This document shows positions 1 to 9,838 of a stretch of DNA of 40,850 nt, one piece after another. The stretch comes from Chara braunii (taxonomy: Eukaryota > Streptophyta > Charophyceae > Charales > Characeae). Position 1 is the first letter of the stretch; each line of letters starts with the position of its first letter. A program made the position numbers and the translations under genes. The stretch lies in contig BFEA01000046.1 in NCBI GenBank assembly GCA_003427395.1, forward strand, positions 950,099 to 990,948, given 5' to 3'. The notes beneath the pieces were generated by a model that was not told the origin of the DNA, made no database searches, and saw only the letters and a list, made by a program, of their open reading frames with translations.

Positions 1-375
1 GGGGGCTTAGGGGGAGCGGGGGAAAGTAGGGGAGGAAGGGCGCACGGGAAGTCGGTGCGAGGGTGGGGGGCATCGAGACCGGGGGTGCGGATGATCGGAG
101 TGGCAAAGGGGAAGATTCAAGGTCGGGAAGATGGGGTTGGGTAGGCAGCAGAGGGGGGCGAAGAGAATCGGGGGAGGAAGGAGAACAATCAGAGGGAAAA
201 GAAGGAGGATCAAAGGGGAGGAAGAAGAAGAAGAAGAAAAATCGGGAGGGAGAAAGAAGAGGAAGAAGAAGAATAGGAAGAAGACACGATGACGACGACG
301 GAGAAGGGGAAGAAGAAGGACTTCGACGACGATGATGACGACGGAGGAGAAGAAGAAGAGAAAAAAAAAAATAAA
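1..375. repeat. purine-rich low-complexity tract (GGA/GAA)
   Basis: The plus strand is almost entirely G and A. It starts as GGGGGA-like runs and becomes GAA/GAAGAA repeats at about 215-360, ending in an A-rich stretch. Translated frames consist of Lys/Arg/Glu/Gly runs on one strand and Pro/Ser/Leu runs on the other, as expected from strand asymmetry rather than coding. Such tracts can form triplex DNA. No gene is supported here. Confidence 0.85.
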
Positions 376-900
376 AAAATTATTGTCTGTTACTTATCTG
401 TGCGGCGACGTCGGGAATCCGTGACGTGGCAGCGGCGACGAGGATGAGGCGCTGACGATGACGATAGGAGCGGCAATGGCGATGACATGGCGGTGGCGAC
501 GATGGTGATAACGATGTCGATGTCGTGGCGGAGGGGGAGGGTCGCAAGACTGCTCCGATACCAGAGTGACGAGGCTGAGGCAGAGCAGCGAGGTCGGGGA
601 AGAGAGAGGGAGGGAGTGAGAGCACACACACATACTCACTCAACTCGACATGGACTCGACGCGACTCGACGGATGCAGACACAAAGTGACAAAGTCGCAA
701 AGTCGCAATCTTGATTCCAAACACAATGTCGCAACAAGTCATACTGAAGCACAAGCATTGAGGCCGAGAACTGAATCCCCGAACTCAGCTTGAGCCCGGT
801 CTTAAGTACCGGACTCAAGTTGAGTCCGAGGACAAAAGTGCAATTTGCCTCGGGGCTGCACTGCAAATCGAAGGTCTGAGCCTGGGCGCCAGAATGCTGG
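376..900. other. non-coding flank with GAC/GGC-rich and GACTCGAC simple sequence
   Basis: From about 400 to 560 the sequence is a degenerate GAC/GGC/GAT trinucleotide mixture, followed by AC dinucleotides (about 622-640) and short GACTCGAC and AAAGTCGC repeats (650-710). An inverted repeat with 9-bp arms and a single central base (CGGACTCAA / TTGAGTCCG) lies at 810-828, next to a smaller one with CCGGT/ACCGG arms (797-812). The many overlapping ORFs are compositional. The 5' end of the LINE downstream may begin somewhere in 830-900, but no boundary repeat is visible. Confidence 0.6.
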
Positions 901-2042
901 ATGGTGCCAAGTATCGAAATCCGAAAGTGCCAGATGAGGGATTTGATGGACTGGGTAGAAATTGTGTATGGAAGAAACATAAATTGGAAACGCATTCTGC
1001 AGCAAGCGGACCTAGATATCAGAACGATTAATGTAAATGGTCTAGTGTCACGCAACCCGGAAAAAATTAAAGCGTTATGGGACTTGATGAGAGGGGTGGG
1101 GGAATGATCATGGGCGGACGCCGTATGCATTCAAGAGACTCACCTAATGGACACACCTGAACACCACAGGGCCCACAAACAAGCCTGGCCCTACCAAAGC
1201 TACCAAGCATTCGCCCCGTGCCCGTGTCCGGGGAGCTCAGAGGTAGCAATCTGGATCCCGCCAGAATCACGATTGGAAGTTCTATATTGGGAGAAGGATG
1301 AGGAGGAGGGACGGTGGGTGACAGTGTTGGGTATGTTGGAACTAGAAACCGTGTGTATAGTAGCCATATATGCCTCAAACACAACCCGTAAAAGAAGGAC
1401 CTTCTTTGAAAAAATAGAAACAATCCCTATCCCAGAGGTCCCACTAATATTAAAAGGAGACTTCAATGCGGCACCGGATAGGTGGCTCGACCGATGGAGA
1501 GTCTCTCATACTACCGCACATAACGTAGAGGAGGACGAGCGGATGTTAAGAGAATTGTGCACTCCCCTTTCGCTCTTTGACACCTTCAGGCGTAGCTATC
1601 CTACTGAAAGAGCCTTTACATGATCTAAAACAATGATCCCGCCAGATTATCTAAATCCCGCATTGATCTAATCCTGGCTTCAGAAGAACTGGGAGGGGGG
1701 CTTTCGGTGGCCACAATACTACCAACTCGCCCGTACCCCGGACTAGACCACAGGATGTGCATGAGAGTATGGACGTTTCGTAGACGACCAGACCAGGGAG
1801 CCAGCTACTGTAAACTAAACACCTCATTGCTTAGAACCAAGTCTGTCCGTAGGTACCTACAGCAGTCTTGGGACTTCTGGAAAGATTTCCGCCTACAACA
1901 AGAATCACAAACTGCCTGGTTTAACAATGGTCTGTTCTTCATGGCCAAAAAGAGCAATGAATACTCCAAACAACTAGTTGCCCAGAGACATCAGCAAGAA
2001 GTCATAATTATGCAAAACTTAGTGAATGCAGAACAAGAGTAA
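901..2042 (+). pseudogene. LINE ORF2 N-terminal part: apurinic-like endonuclease domain, broken
   Basis: Endonuclease motifs of L1 ORF2 appear in order but in shifting frames: INVNGL near 1030, IQETHL near 1130, VAIYASN near 1365, LKGDFNA near 1450, SRIDLILAS near 1650-1680 and LDHRM near 1740. These correspond to the catalytic Asn, Glu, Asp-Phe-Asn and Asp-His positions of the exonuclease/endonuclease/phosphatase fold. Breaks include a TGA at about 1105, a TGA at 1621 where family members usually have Trp (AFT-stop-SK), and frameshifts near 1640-1700. After about 1760 comes the linker, rich in charged and aromatic residues (YLQQSWDFWKDF). The family call is firm; the exact start codon is not determinable. 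Confidence 0.85.
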
Positions 2043-2131
2043 AATTCACAAGGGCAGGAATAGAGGACCGTTGAATTACAAGATCGTATACAAGAACGAA
2101 AGAATAAACTTTTTAAACATGCAAAGTATCG

Positions 2132-3175
2132 ATGACAAGGAGCCCAAACAAGGGCAAGGCTATCCAGATTCTCCACGGAAGGGGCGATGACCCTCACTTC
2201 TTCAGCCTGGCTAAAGCACGAACCCAGAGAACCATGATCGAAACACTTTATAAACCTAATGTCAGGGATTCAGACCCGGCTATTACCACAACCCGTTGTA
2301 CAAAGATAACATATGACTTTTATAAAGATTTGTTTTCTTCACATATAGACAAATCGGATGCACCATATCACGACCGCCTAATACAAGAATTCCTGGAACC
2401 ACTGAATAAAACACTAACATCTGAACAACGCGATGCTCTGGAAGCCCCACTCTCCAAACGCGAGATATGGGTCGCCCTTCTGCAAATGAAGGAGAGAAAA
2501 ACCCCGGGGATAGTCATTCGGCTTCCCTAAAGAGTTCTGGGAAGTCACATGGGACTTCATGAGCCAAGATGTTATGGACTTTTACGATGAAGTGTGACTC
2601 ACAGGGGAAATGGGAGAAAGGGTGGGGCAAGGGATACTAACCCTCCTATATAAAAAAAAATGGATAAAATTGACATAAAAAACTACAGATCAATAACGCT
2701 CCTTATAGTAGTGTACAAAATGTTGTCTAAAGCCCTGACGAACAGAATGATCCCAGTCATGGGGGACATCATCCACCCTGCCCAAATCGGCTTCATGGAA
2801 AATAGACACATACAAGAAAACATCTTCCTGATTCACGAGATCCTCCAGATCACGAAACAGTCTCGTCAAAACGCGGCCTTAGTCTTCATAGACTTTGAAA
2901 AGGCCTATGATCATGTGGATTGGTTGTTCCTAGACAAATGTTTAGAAAAAATTAACTTTGGGCCGGACTTCAGACGCTGGATACAAATACTACACCAAAA
3001 TGCCACAACATGCGTCCAAGTTAATGAAAATTTTGCGCCCCCTTTACATCTAGAGCGATTAGTCCGCCAGGGAGATCCGATTGCCCTCTTCCTCTTCCTG
3101 ATTATAATGGAAGCATTGACTGCTAAGCTTCAGGCAAACAAAAACATCACTAAAATCAGAGTCACACACATACCG
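2132..3175 (+). pseudogene. LINE ORF2 reverse transcriptase, palm and fingers, interrupted
   Basis: Frames at 2132-2530 and 2660-3175 carry typical non-LTR RT blocks: KTPGI (a decayed KSPGxDG), a block around 2640 where YKKK precedes the DIKNYRSITLL motif, GFMENRHIQENI, the first catalytic Asp in FIDFEKAYDHVDW (about 2885-2925) and VRQGDP (about 3060-3080). The second catalytic pair (FADD) is absent here because LTR1 is inserted just before it. It resumes at 9839. A stop near 2528 and a frameshift at 2530-2660 break the N-terminal side. The last LINE codons before the insertion are ATA CCG at 3170-3175. Confidence 0.9.
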
Positions 3176-4249
3176 AGGACGCAATCCCAGTGTCGGTGTG
3201 AATACCCTGACACAGGTATCCGCCCTAGTTTCTTGCAAATGATAGGAAGTTTGATTAAATCAAAATTTTGGAGTGTTCGCGGGGGTTGTGATAATTGTCC
3301 ACGCACAGACTGAAGGTTATTAGAATCGAGAGAGAGGGTAAGTGGGCACGTGATTTTTAAGGCGCGCGTGTGATCTTTTCTTTTTGTGTTGATTAAGGAG
3401 CCGACATAAGTTGACCGGCATGATTTGTTTGTCGACTAGGTTAAGGACTAAAAGGTTTGGTATTTTGCTTGGCACGCTTGACCGGCGGTAGGACCGGTGC
3501 GCGAGGTGGCGCGTGCGGCAGTTGTGGCGCAGTTTGGGTAAGCTGGCGCGGATGCCTAGCGGCCGCACGCTTGGTCATAGGTGGAGATGAGGCCCAGACT
3601 GTTTTTCCGGCCCTAAGCACTGCACCACACCACCTTATGTAGAAGCCTGCCCTTACTAGTATTAGGCTTGGGCTTAGCCCTATAGGTTATGACATTGGAC
3701 TTGTGACACGGAGACGCGGGGATCAAAGTCAGCGGACGACGACGCGAGAGCAATGGAGCATTGAAGGGGCTGAGGGGTTGAGGGTCTCGTGGGACTATCC
3801 CCCTTAGTTTTGTTGGGGAAAAGCCCGATTGCGAGCCTTGCTCGGCAGGGCCAGGGAAGTGCCGAGAGGGCCCTCCCCCTCTCCTTGTCGGCTTTCCTTA
3901 TTTTTTCGAGTTTTATTATTTTTATTAGAATTTTTTCTTTTATTATAAACTTATAAAGTTCTATCTGGGCCCAGCACAGGTTCTGAGACCGGCAGCAGAC
4001 CCAAGAGCAGAACTCGGTGGGGGCCCGCAGCAGCACCGTGCGAGTCGCACGACGGGCTTGGGCAAAAGGGGGCAAAAGGCTAGCCAAGTCGACTGATGAT
4101 TGGTTTCCTTCGACGTTGCTACAACCGAGGAACAATTAGCGCACAACTAAGGGATCAGGCGTTGTCGACCGGGGCGCTTTGTGTTGTGAGCTAGAACTGG
4201 CGGCCGATCAAGACGCAAAGAAGAAGAGTACGAACGAGTAGACGAAGTG

Positions 4250-5010
4250 CGAGGAGAGGGAGCGTGAAGGGGAATGAATCCGGCGCGGATCTGCGCCAGA
4301 TCCCTCCAAGGAAAGTGATGGTGAACAATAGGCAGGGCGCAGTCTAGAAGGCATAGCCCCCTCGATCCTTGGCGGAATCGAGAGGGGTAAAAGGCAGTCC
4401 CGAAGGTTTGGTCCTGTACGAGTCGGATGGCATGTTCAGGTCCCGGGATGGGGACGTGACTTCAGTGTTATGAGGTATACGGGCTGCGCGAAGGGGCGAG
4501 GATGGCGGATTGAGGAAGGAGGTACGTTTTGGCAACAGAGGGTCGAGTAGTTAGGCTACTTTGACTAGCCCGACTGAGGATGTAGTGGAGAGTAACAGAG
4601 AAAGCGCAGACAGGGAGGGAACAAAGAGAGAAATAAGGGAAAGAATCTGGCGCTATTTTGCGCCCGGTACATTCGAGGAAAAAGGGAAGAAAGTGGGTGT
4701 ATGAGGGTGAAAGGCGTTTATCCCACTCGAATCCTAACGGAATCGAGTAAGGAAAGATATCAGGTCAGCATTTGAAGACCAAGCGAGCTTGGTGGTAGCG
4801 TTAGTTTCGATGGTAGATCAGTAAAATTAGAGTTAGTAGGGGGAGTTAAAGGGAAAGCTATGTGCGCGGAGATGGTCGGGAGCTATGACGAGTAAAAGGA
4901 AAGATAGCAAAATGAACCTGGTTGGGTTTTGTACCGGGATGCATTTGGCACAAAGTGAAGAAAAGTGGAGATAAATTTTGGCTATGACAGTCGTTTCTCG
5001 ACCATTTTGA
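4250..5010 (+). repeat. LTR1 array A: diverged units carrying a GGAATC-type hairpin
   Basis: Units resemble each other loosely: a GAATCYGGCGC...TGCGCC block (4275, 4645), then a hairpin, then a GTTAGT-like stretch. Hairpins visible: 4357-4387 (left arm CCCCCTCGAT, right arm ATCGAGAGGGG, loop around CTTGGCGG) and 4725-4748 (ACTCGA/TCGAGT around a CTAACGG-like loop). The arms differ between units but still pair, while the loop region is similar. Homologous, clearer units lie in LTR3 at 30047-31430. Confidence 0.55.
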
Positions 5011-5699
5011 ACAAACTAAAATTCTAAACCACGGGTTTGGGCTATGGCGAACCCGAATATGCAGTTAGATCGGGGTGAAATTTAGTAGGAGAAGAAGTAG
5101 GAGAGGAAATAAGTGCACGGGCTATGGCGGGAGTGAAAAAGGAGTAAAGGGAAAAACTCGGGCACCGGTCTAAAAGGGATCTAGGAGCATACCCGTATGC
5201 AGCGGCAAAAAGGCAAGTGAGAAGGTGAATAACAGAGGTTGGGAACTCACCTCGGTGCACGCGTGGATTGCGTGGTCTCCTAGGAGCTTCGAACGTATCT
5301 GGTCCCCTTTTGGCCAAAGATTCAAAGCTTTGTTCACGTAATAGTCGGGCGCAACGGCATGGAAATTTGGTCTCGTAGATAGAGGTAGGAGGAGCTACCC
5401 CGATGTACCTTTCTCGTCCTCCAGCGAAGGATGCATCCGGACTGAACAGATGGCATGGCATATCCATGATCGCGAAGGTGCATAGTGGACGGAAAACTGA
5501 ATGGAAGCGGGGCTGCGATCGGGCAGGGATACATACCTGAGTCTATCGCTCGCTTTAAGGCTGTAGTAGAACAGACCTGGGCGGGGTAGCAGCAGGCTCA
5601 CTTCCGACCCGCTCACAATCGGCCTGGGCAAACGGTCATAAATAAGGTGGATCGAACACAGGTTGAAAAACTCGAAGGAGAGTGAAGGGGCAACCCGTT

Positions 5700-5822
5700 A
5701 GCAAGGTTGAAGGGCTTACTTGTTGACTGCTGCATGTTGTTGCTAGCTGTTGCATATTGCTGCATACTGCTGCAAATTGTTGTTGGCTGTTGCTGGCCGT
5801 TACAGACTGCTGCGTAGCGGCA
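5700..5822 (+). repeat. degenerate CTG/TTG-rich repeat in LTR1
   Basis: A run of TGCTGCA, TGTTGC and TGTTGTTG words repeats irregularly. The equivalent place in LTR2 (about 18040-18480) and LTR3 (31550-31640) also has GCTGCAA/GCAGC words, so it is a shared but unstable simple-sequence zone. Confidence 0.6.
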
Positions 5823-6097
5823 ATGTGGCTAAGGAGAGGTGTGGGGACTTAGAGGAGTGATCAGGTTCTGTAAAGAGGAGTTAGTGCTGCAAATTGGGAG
5901 GTTGTCGGGTGGTTGGCTTCGGCATTCTGACTTAGAGTTGACCAGGTTGTTGATTTCTAGCTGCCATTGAGGGCCCCTCAGGCGCGTGAAGGTAACAAGG
6001 CCCTCTCCTGGGAGTTGAGTTTGTCTCCCTCCTGTATCTTGAAAGTGTCAAACCCCTGCTTTTGACCTTCTAATTCTCAGCCTAGTCCTTGGTTATG

Positions 6098-6228
6098 AGA
6101 GGAAGGCGGCAGGCGGGATTGCAACCCGTAGGACCGCGTCAAGACTCTGTGGGGAGTCATCCCACCGATTGCGGGAGCTCTGCCGGAACTCAGGAGGAGT
6201 TCTGGAGGCAGGGAACTGAGAGGTAACA
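6098..6228 (+). other. central conserved block of LTR1 with a 12-bp-arm hairpin
   Basis: This is one of the best conserved stretches among the three giant LTRs (LTR2 19050-19170, LTR3 31965-32093). It contains GGGATTGCAACCCGTAGGA and, at 6180-6211, a two-part hairpin: CTGCC + GAACTC pair with GAGTTC + GGCAG. In LTR3 the arm has GAGTTT, which still pairs as a wobble in RNA. LTR2 has lost part of the loop and arm. High conservation between otherwise diverged copies suggests a regulatory or RNA-level role, which is inference. Confidence 0.6.
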
Positions 6229-6479
6229 TTTCATCTCCTTGTATAAACCCATCTATAACCTTTACTTGTATTCCTTGCTATGTTTTGACTGAGTATATTG
6301 TATGAATCCCTACTCTGACTTTCAGTTTGACTTTCAGGACACAAGCCAAACGAAATAAAGGAATGTATGTACAATGTCAGTTTCAGTTTCATGGTTTGAC
6401 TGAAAGCAGATTGTGGGGTTGCATTTGGGGGAAGGATGGGAGGAAGGTTGTATCGCTTGAGTTTGACTAGGTCAACCAA

Positions 6480-7203
6480 AGGATGAGAAAGTCTCCATAA
6501 GTTTTGGAGTCCAGTGCTATGTTTATTTTGGATTGCCTAAAGAACCAGATAGGTTCCCATAAGTTTGGGTGGTCCGGTTGCTTTGACTTGCGAGAACCGA
6601 ATGTGATTGTCTTTTCAGGGACCAAGCATTTTTCCATAAGTTTGGATGGCTTGGTCGCCCTTTTTCTTTGCTTTTTTTTTAATGTTTATTTAGTTTCTGA
6701 AGGAGGGTTGAGCATTTTTCCATAAGTTTGGATGACTCTGACCCTCTTTGTTTCATTCTAAGGGAGGATTTTGGCGACAGGCTGGACAGGTTCCCATAAG
6801 TTTGGGAGGTCTGGTCTGAAGCCACGCACATGCTAGAACCAGAAGGTAAAATTTGTTTATATTTTATATTATATTATTTATGAACAGGCTGGTCAGACAA
6901 TTTTTCATAAGTTTGGATCGTCTGACTATAACTTATCATAACGGAAGAAAATTTTAATTAAGAATAAATTTGTGGTAAGAAGGGTTAGGCTGGACCTCGA
7001 TCTAAGTTGATCGGTCCGGTCATATGCTACCTTATAAGATTAAGGGCAGACAATTATATATAAATTTGATATTTAAACAGTTCAGGGCGACTAGGGTGGC
7101 CTAGTCATGTGCCTAAAGAAGAGAAAAGTTGTTGTGCCTTGTGTTTTTGTGTATATTCTGGCTGAGCTAGGCAGGTTCCCATAAGTTTGGGTGACCTAGC
7201 TTC
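6480..7203 (+). repeat. LTR1 array B: hairpins with common loop core CATAAGTTTGG and varying stems
   Basis: Seven copies of the core (C)CCATAAGTTTGG(G) occur at about 6495, 6556, 6634, 6720, 6793, 6905 and 7178. Most sit inside longer inverted arms that differ from copy to copy yet pair: GACCAAGC 6620-6627 with GCTTGGTC 6649-6656; GAGGGT 6703-6708 with ACCCTC 6741-6746; GTCAGAC 6892-6898 with GTCTGAC 6920-6926; AGCTAGG 7165-7171 with CCTAGCT 7195-7201. Two further stems lack the core: GGACC/GGTCC at 6992-7017 and GACTAGG/CCTAGTC at 7089-7106 (loop GTGG). Copies at 6540-6580 and 6781-6820 pair only partly. Confidence 0.8.
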
Positions 7204-7497
7204 ATGCCTTATGTAAGTTGGGTATAAGGGCATAAATTATAGAAAAATTACAAACTATTGTTTGATAAGGTTGACTTTGGGATGGTGAGAGTACTTATCT
7301 TTGTGGTTTGGCCTGCATATGACTAAGTGAGGCTACTACTTAGTCTGAGTTTCAGTTTGATAGGTAGTTGTTTTAGTTGCTCACCATGTGCTAGAGCCAT
7401 AGGAGTTAGTTTCAATTCTTGCATTTTTTTAGCTAAGTTTTTTTTTCTTAGGTCAATTTCTGCATTTTCTGGGATCTTTTATTTATACTTGGTCCTG

Positions 7498-8075
7498 TAT
7501 AAATCTTGGTAAGCCACTTTCTTTTTGGGAAGCGCTGCCGAAATTTCTACAAAACGAAAGAGTTAGTCAGGTTTTGTCTTTTTTAGGGTCCAACTTTTCT
7601 GACTCTTTGGCTTAGTAAAAATATGGAACAACTCTCTTTCTAAAGAGAGTGTTGCCAACATTTCTGCTAAATCAGGGAGTTGGACAAAATTAGACCTTAC
7701 AAAGTCAAAGTCATTTTAGATTCTGAACTTAGCTGTGTATAAACCTTGGAATAACACTTTCTCTACGGGAAGCGCTGCCGAAATTTCTATAAATCTAAGG
7801 AGTTAGTTAAATTTTGTCTTAGTTGAAATCAAGTCTTATTTTCTGAGTTCATATCTAACTTAGTATAAATATTGGAAGTCTCCCTTTTTAAAAGGAGTGT
7901 TGACCAAAATTTTGCTAATTAAGGGAGTTGGACAAATTTTAACTTTCCAGAGTTGAAAATTGTCGTTTGTTTTCATATTTAAGTTATTATAAATTTTGAA
8001 AAAACACTTCCTATGGGAAGCACTGCCGAGATTTTCTTAGTTTAGAGGAGTTAGATTATATTTTAACAGGTGGCG
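7498..8075 (+). repeat. LTR1 array C: five tandem ~120-bp units with covarying hairpin
   Basis: Units start with TATAAAT-like or AGTAAAAATATGG words at 7498, 7614, 7738, 7864 and 7988 (spacing 116-126 bp). Each then has a short hairpin, a (G)CGCTGCC(G)AAATTTCT-like segment and GGAGTTAG/TTGGACAAA. Hairpin arms vary but pair: ACTCTCTTT/AAAGAGAGT at 7631-7650 with a 2-nt loop; CTTCC/GGAAG in the fifth unit. Two unit subtypes alternate. LTR2 and LTR3 carry only three units, so LTR1 gained a two-unit block or the others lost it. Confidence 0.8.
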
Positions 8076-8727
8076 ATTCTGACAATCACCTCTGCATACG
8101 GAGATTCTGTCAAAGATCTACCTTTCCATTAGGCACTGACTTAGGGGTAGACTCAAGATTAGCCAAGTAGAATGATCCTTGATAAAATCATGATAAGGAG
8201 ATTACTTTCGATTTGGACTCATAGATTTAGCTTGGGGATTGACCTGTCTTATGTTACAGGTCCTCTTGAACGTTTGATTGGAATCAGGACTAGATTCAGC
8301 TTGATCCTACAAGGATCACCTTCTGTTATCACTGATAACAAGTCGGTTGTCGATTCGTCGGTCTACGACTCAACTCCATTCTTCCTCAATACTCAACCTA
8401 AAAGGCTTTAGCCCTGATGATTTTATTGTTTTACTAAGATTTCACCTGGACTTTTATTGAATGGTCATTTAACAAAGGTACAGAGTATTTAATTATGGTT
8501 GGTTGGACAGAGGCAGGGGCTTGCATGTCTAAAGCAAGGGGTATAAGTGAAGGGATTGGTTGGAGTTGACTCCGTGTAGTGTGTGGACTCTTGTTTGACT
8601 CTTTGATGTGACTGCAAGTATGGTATGTGGTTCGTATTTTGGATTTAACCGCCTGCGATCACACATATACATATGGCTGTGAGGAGTCCCACTGTGATTG
8701 TGAGAAGTGATCGTCACACACTTATTC

Positions 8728-8762
8728 CTCTCTCTCTCTCTCTATATATATAAATATATTTA
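8728..8762 (+). repeat. CT then TA microsatellite in LTR1
   Basis: (CT)n at 8728-8743 runs into (TA)n and TAAATATAT. The same place in LTR3 (34450-34475) has TATATATATGTGAATATATA without the CT run. Confidence 0.85.
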
Positions 8763-9099
8763 TGTGTTTCTATATTGGGTGTTCGCGTGGTCTGAGGCGC
8801 CTACGCTTAGGGGCTAAATAGGGGTTGGGACCGGGAAACGGAAAAAAAAAACCTCTATTTTGTTGTATGTTTCTTAAGGTTTTCTTAGCCGGACGTTGGT
8901 ACTGTGCTTGGATTCGAGGTCCTTGTCCAGGACATCCCAGACCCTAGACTCTGCATGGAAGGAATCTTCCCCTTCGTAGAGCCTATTTGCCCTGCCTGAC
9001 GAGACACTCAGCTTAAAAGTCGGAGGTCTCGCAGCGGCCGCACGATTATTCCTTCAGCCGTGCAATATCGTGAAGGAGCAAGTCTTCATGATACGTCGA

Positions 9100-9838
9100 G
9101 TCTGACACTTGAGTGTCATAAGCAGTACTCGGATGCACGAGGGACCGCTTGATTATGGGCACTACATAGTACGCCATCATTGCGACTGCCTACGTATTCA
9201 TGTATTGCGAGTCGATATGAGACAAACCCTGCGTCCGCGCGGTTTTATACTAAGTCGACGCTTATCCGATTTCCGCATCGGAAAGTTATGGGATGGCTAC
9301 TAAGGGACTAGGAGTGTTGTCGCGTTGTTTGTTTTGTGCCGTATATGTACGTATGTGTGTGTGTTTTTATTTGTATGTTCTTTATAGTGGTGTGCGCGTG
9401 GCGTGTGAGATGCATCCTAGTCAACCGGCGACGAGTCGCGCTTGGGACCTCGGCCCCCCCAAGATGCCGGTTCTCGTGCGGGTTCGATAGAGGCGTAATA
9501 CCGCGCGTGCCCCCTATGCTATAGCGAACGAGAAACGCCCTCGGCTGGTCCACCTCTGCGATTGCAACTTATCAGCTTTCGTACTGTGGACTGGTAGCTC
9601 GGCGGGGATACGCCCACCGAAGGGAGGTGACAACTCCTGTAAGGTAGAGGTAAGTCGTGCCTCGCGTAGGCCCTATCCTGTCGTAGGGGCTCGCGAGAGG
9701 TATCGCTGGCGCACTCGGCCAGAGCGGCTTGCGGAAGCCCCATTATGTATTCGCGACGAGGATCAGACCAACTCCTGCGTGACGCAGCCGGGAGGGTCCC
9801 GCGCTGCCTTGTGCGGTGCCGGACCGATGCGCTCGACA
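9100..9838 (+). other. LTR1 conserved 3' terminal block
   Basis: This stretch aligns base by base with LTR2 (about 21625-22335) and LTR3 (34790-35551). Landmarks: the hairpin GACACT-TG-AGTGTC; GCGTCCGCGCGGTTTTATAC near 9230, a GC-rich element followed by a TATA-like word; the GGGATACGCCC word at 9605-9615; ACTCCTGCGTGAC at 9771-9783; the terminus GCTCGACA. The TATA-like word is a candidate core promoter or R-region landmark by position only. The last ~300 bp are also shared with the reverse compact LTR at 26520. Confidence 0.7.

Larger units (their letters stand above)
3176..9838 (+). mobile_element. LTR1: solo giant LTR (about 6.66 kb) inserted in the LINE
   Basis: The ends match LTR2 and LTR3: a 5' start with AATACCC...GGTATCCGCCCT at about 3202 and the 3' end CGATGCGCTCGACA at 9825-9838. 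No primer binding site or internal region follows; the LINE frame resumes at once, so this is a solo LTR left by recombination. The CCG codon before the insertion (3173-3175) is repeated after it (9839-9841). A 5-bp duplication would read CCGAG versus CCGGT, so it is decayed or imperfect. The canonical TG start may be at 3191 (TGTCGGTG), leaving 15 bp of uncertain sequence. No coding capacity is supported. The LTR holds hairpin arrays A, B and C and a conserved 3' block, listed separately. Confidence 0.85.

Noticed and set aside
63-335. Open frame rich in Lys, Arg, Glu and Gly
   Set aside because: It follows directly from the purine-only composition of the strand; no domain or codon signal.
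380-754. Several overlapping minus-strand open frames
   Set aside because: All are Ser/Pro/His-rich readings of trinucleotide-biased DNA in different frames.
6480-7203. CRISPR-like repeat/spacer array
   Set aside because: Repeats are short cores inside complementary arms, spacing is irregular, the context is a eukaryotic LTR, and no cas genes are present.
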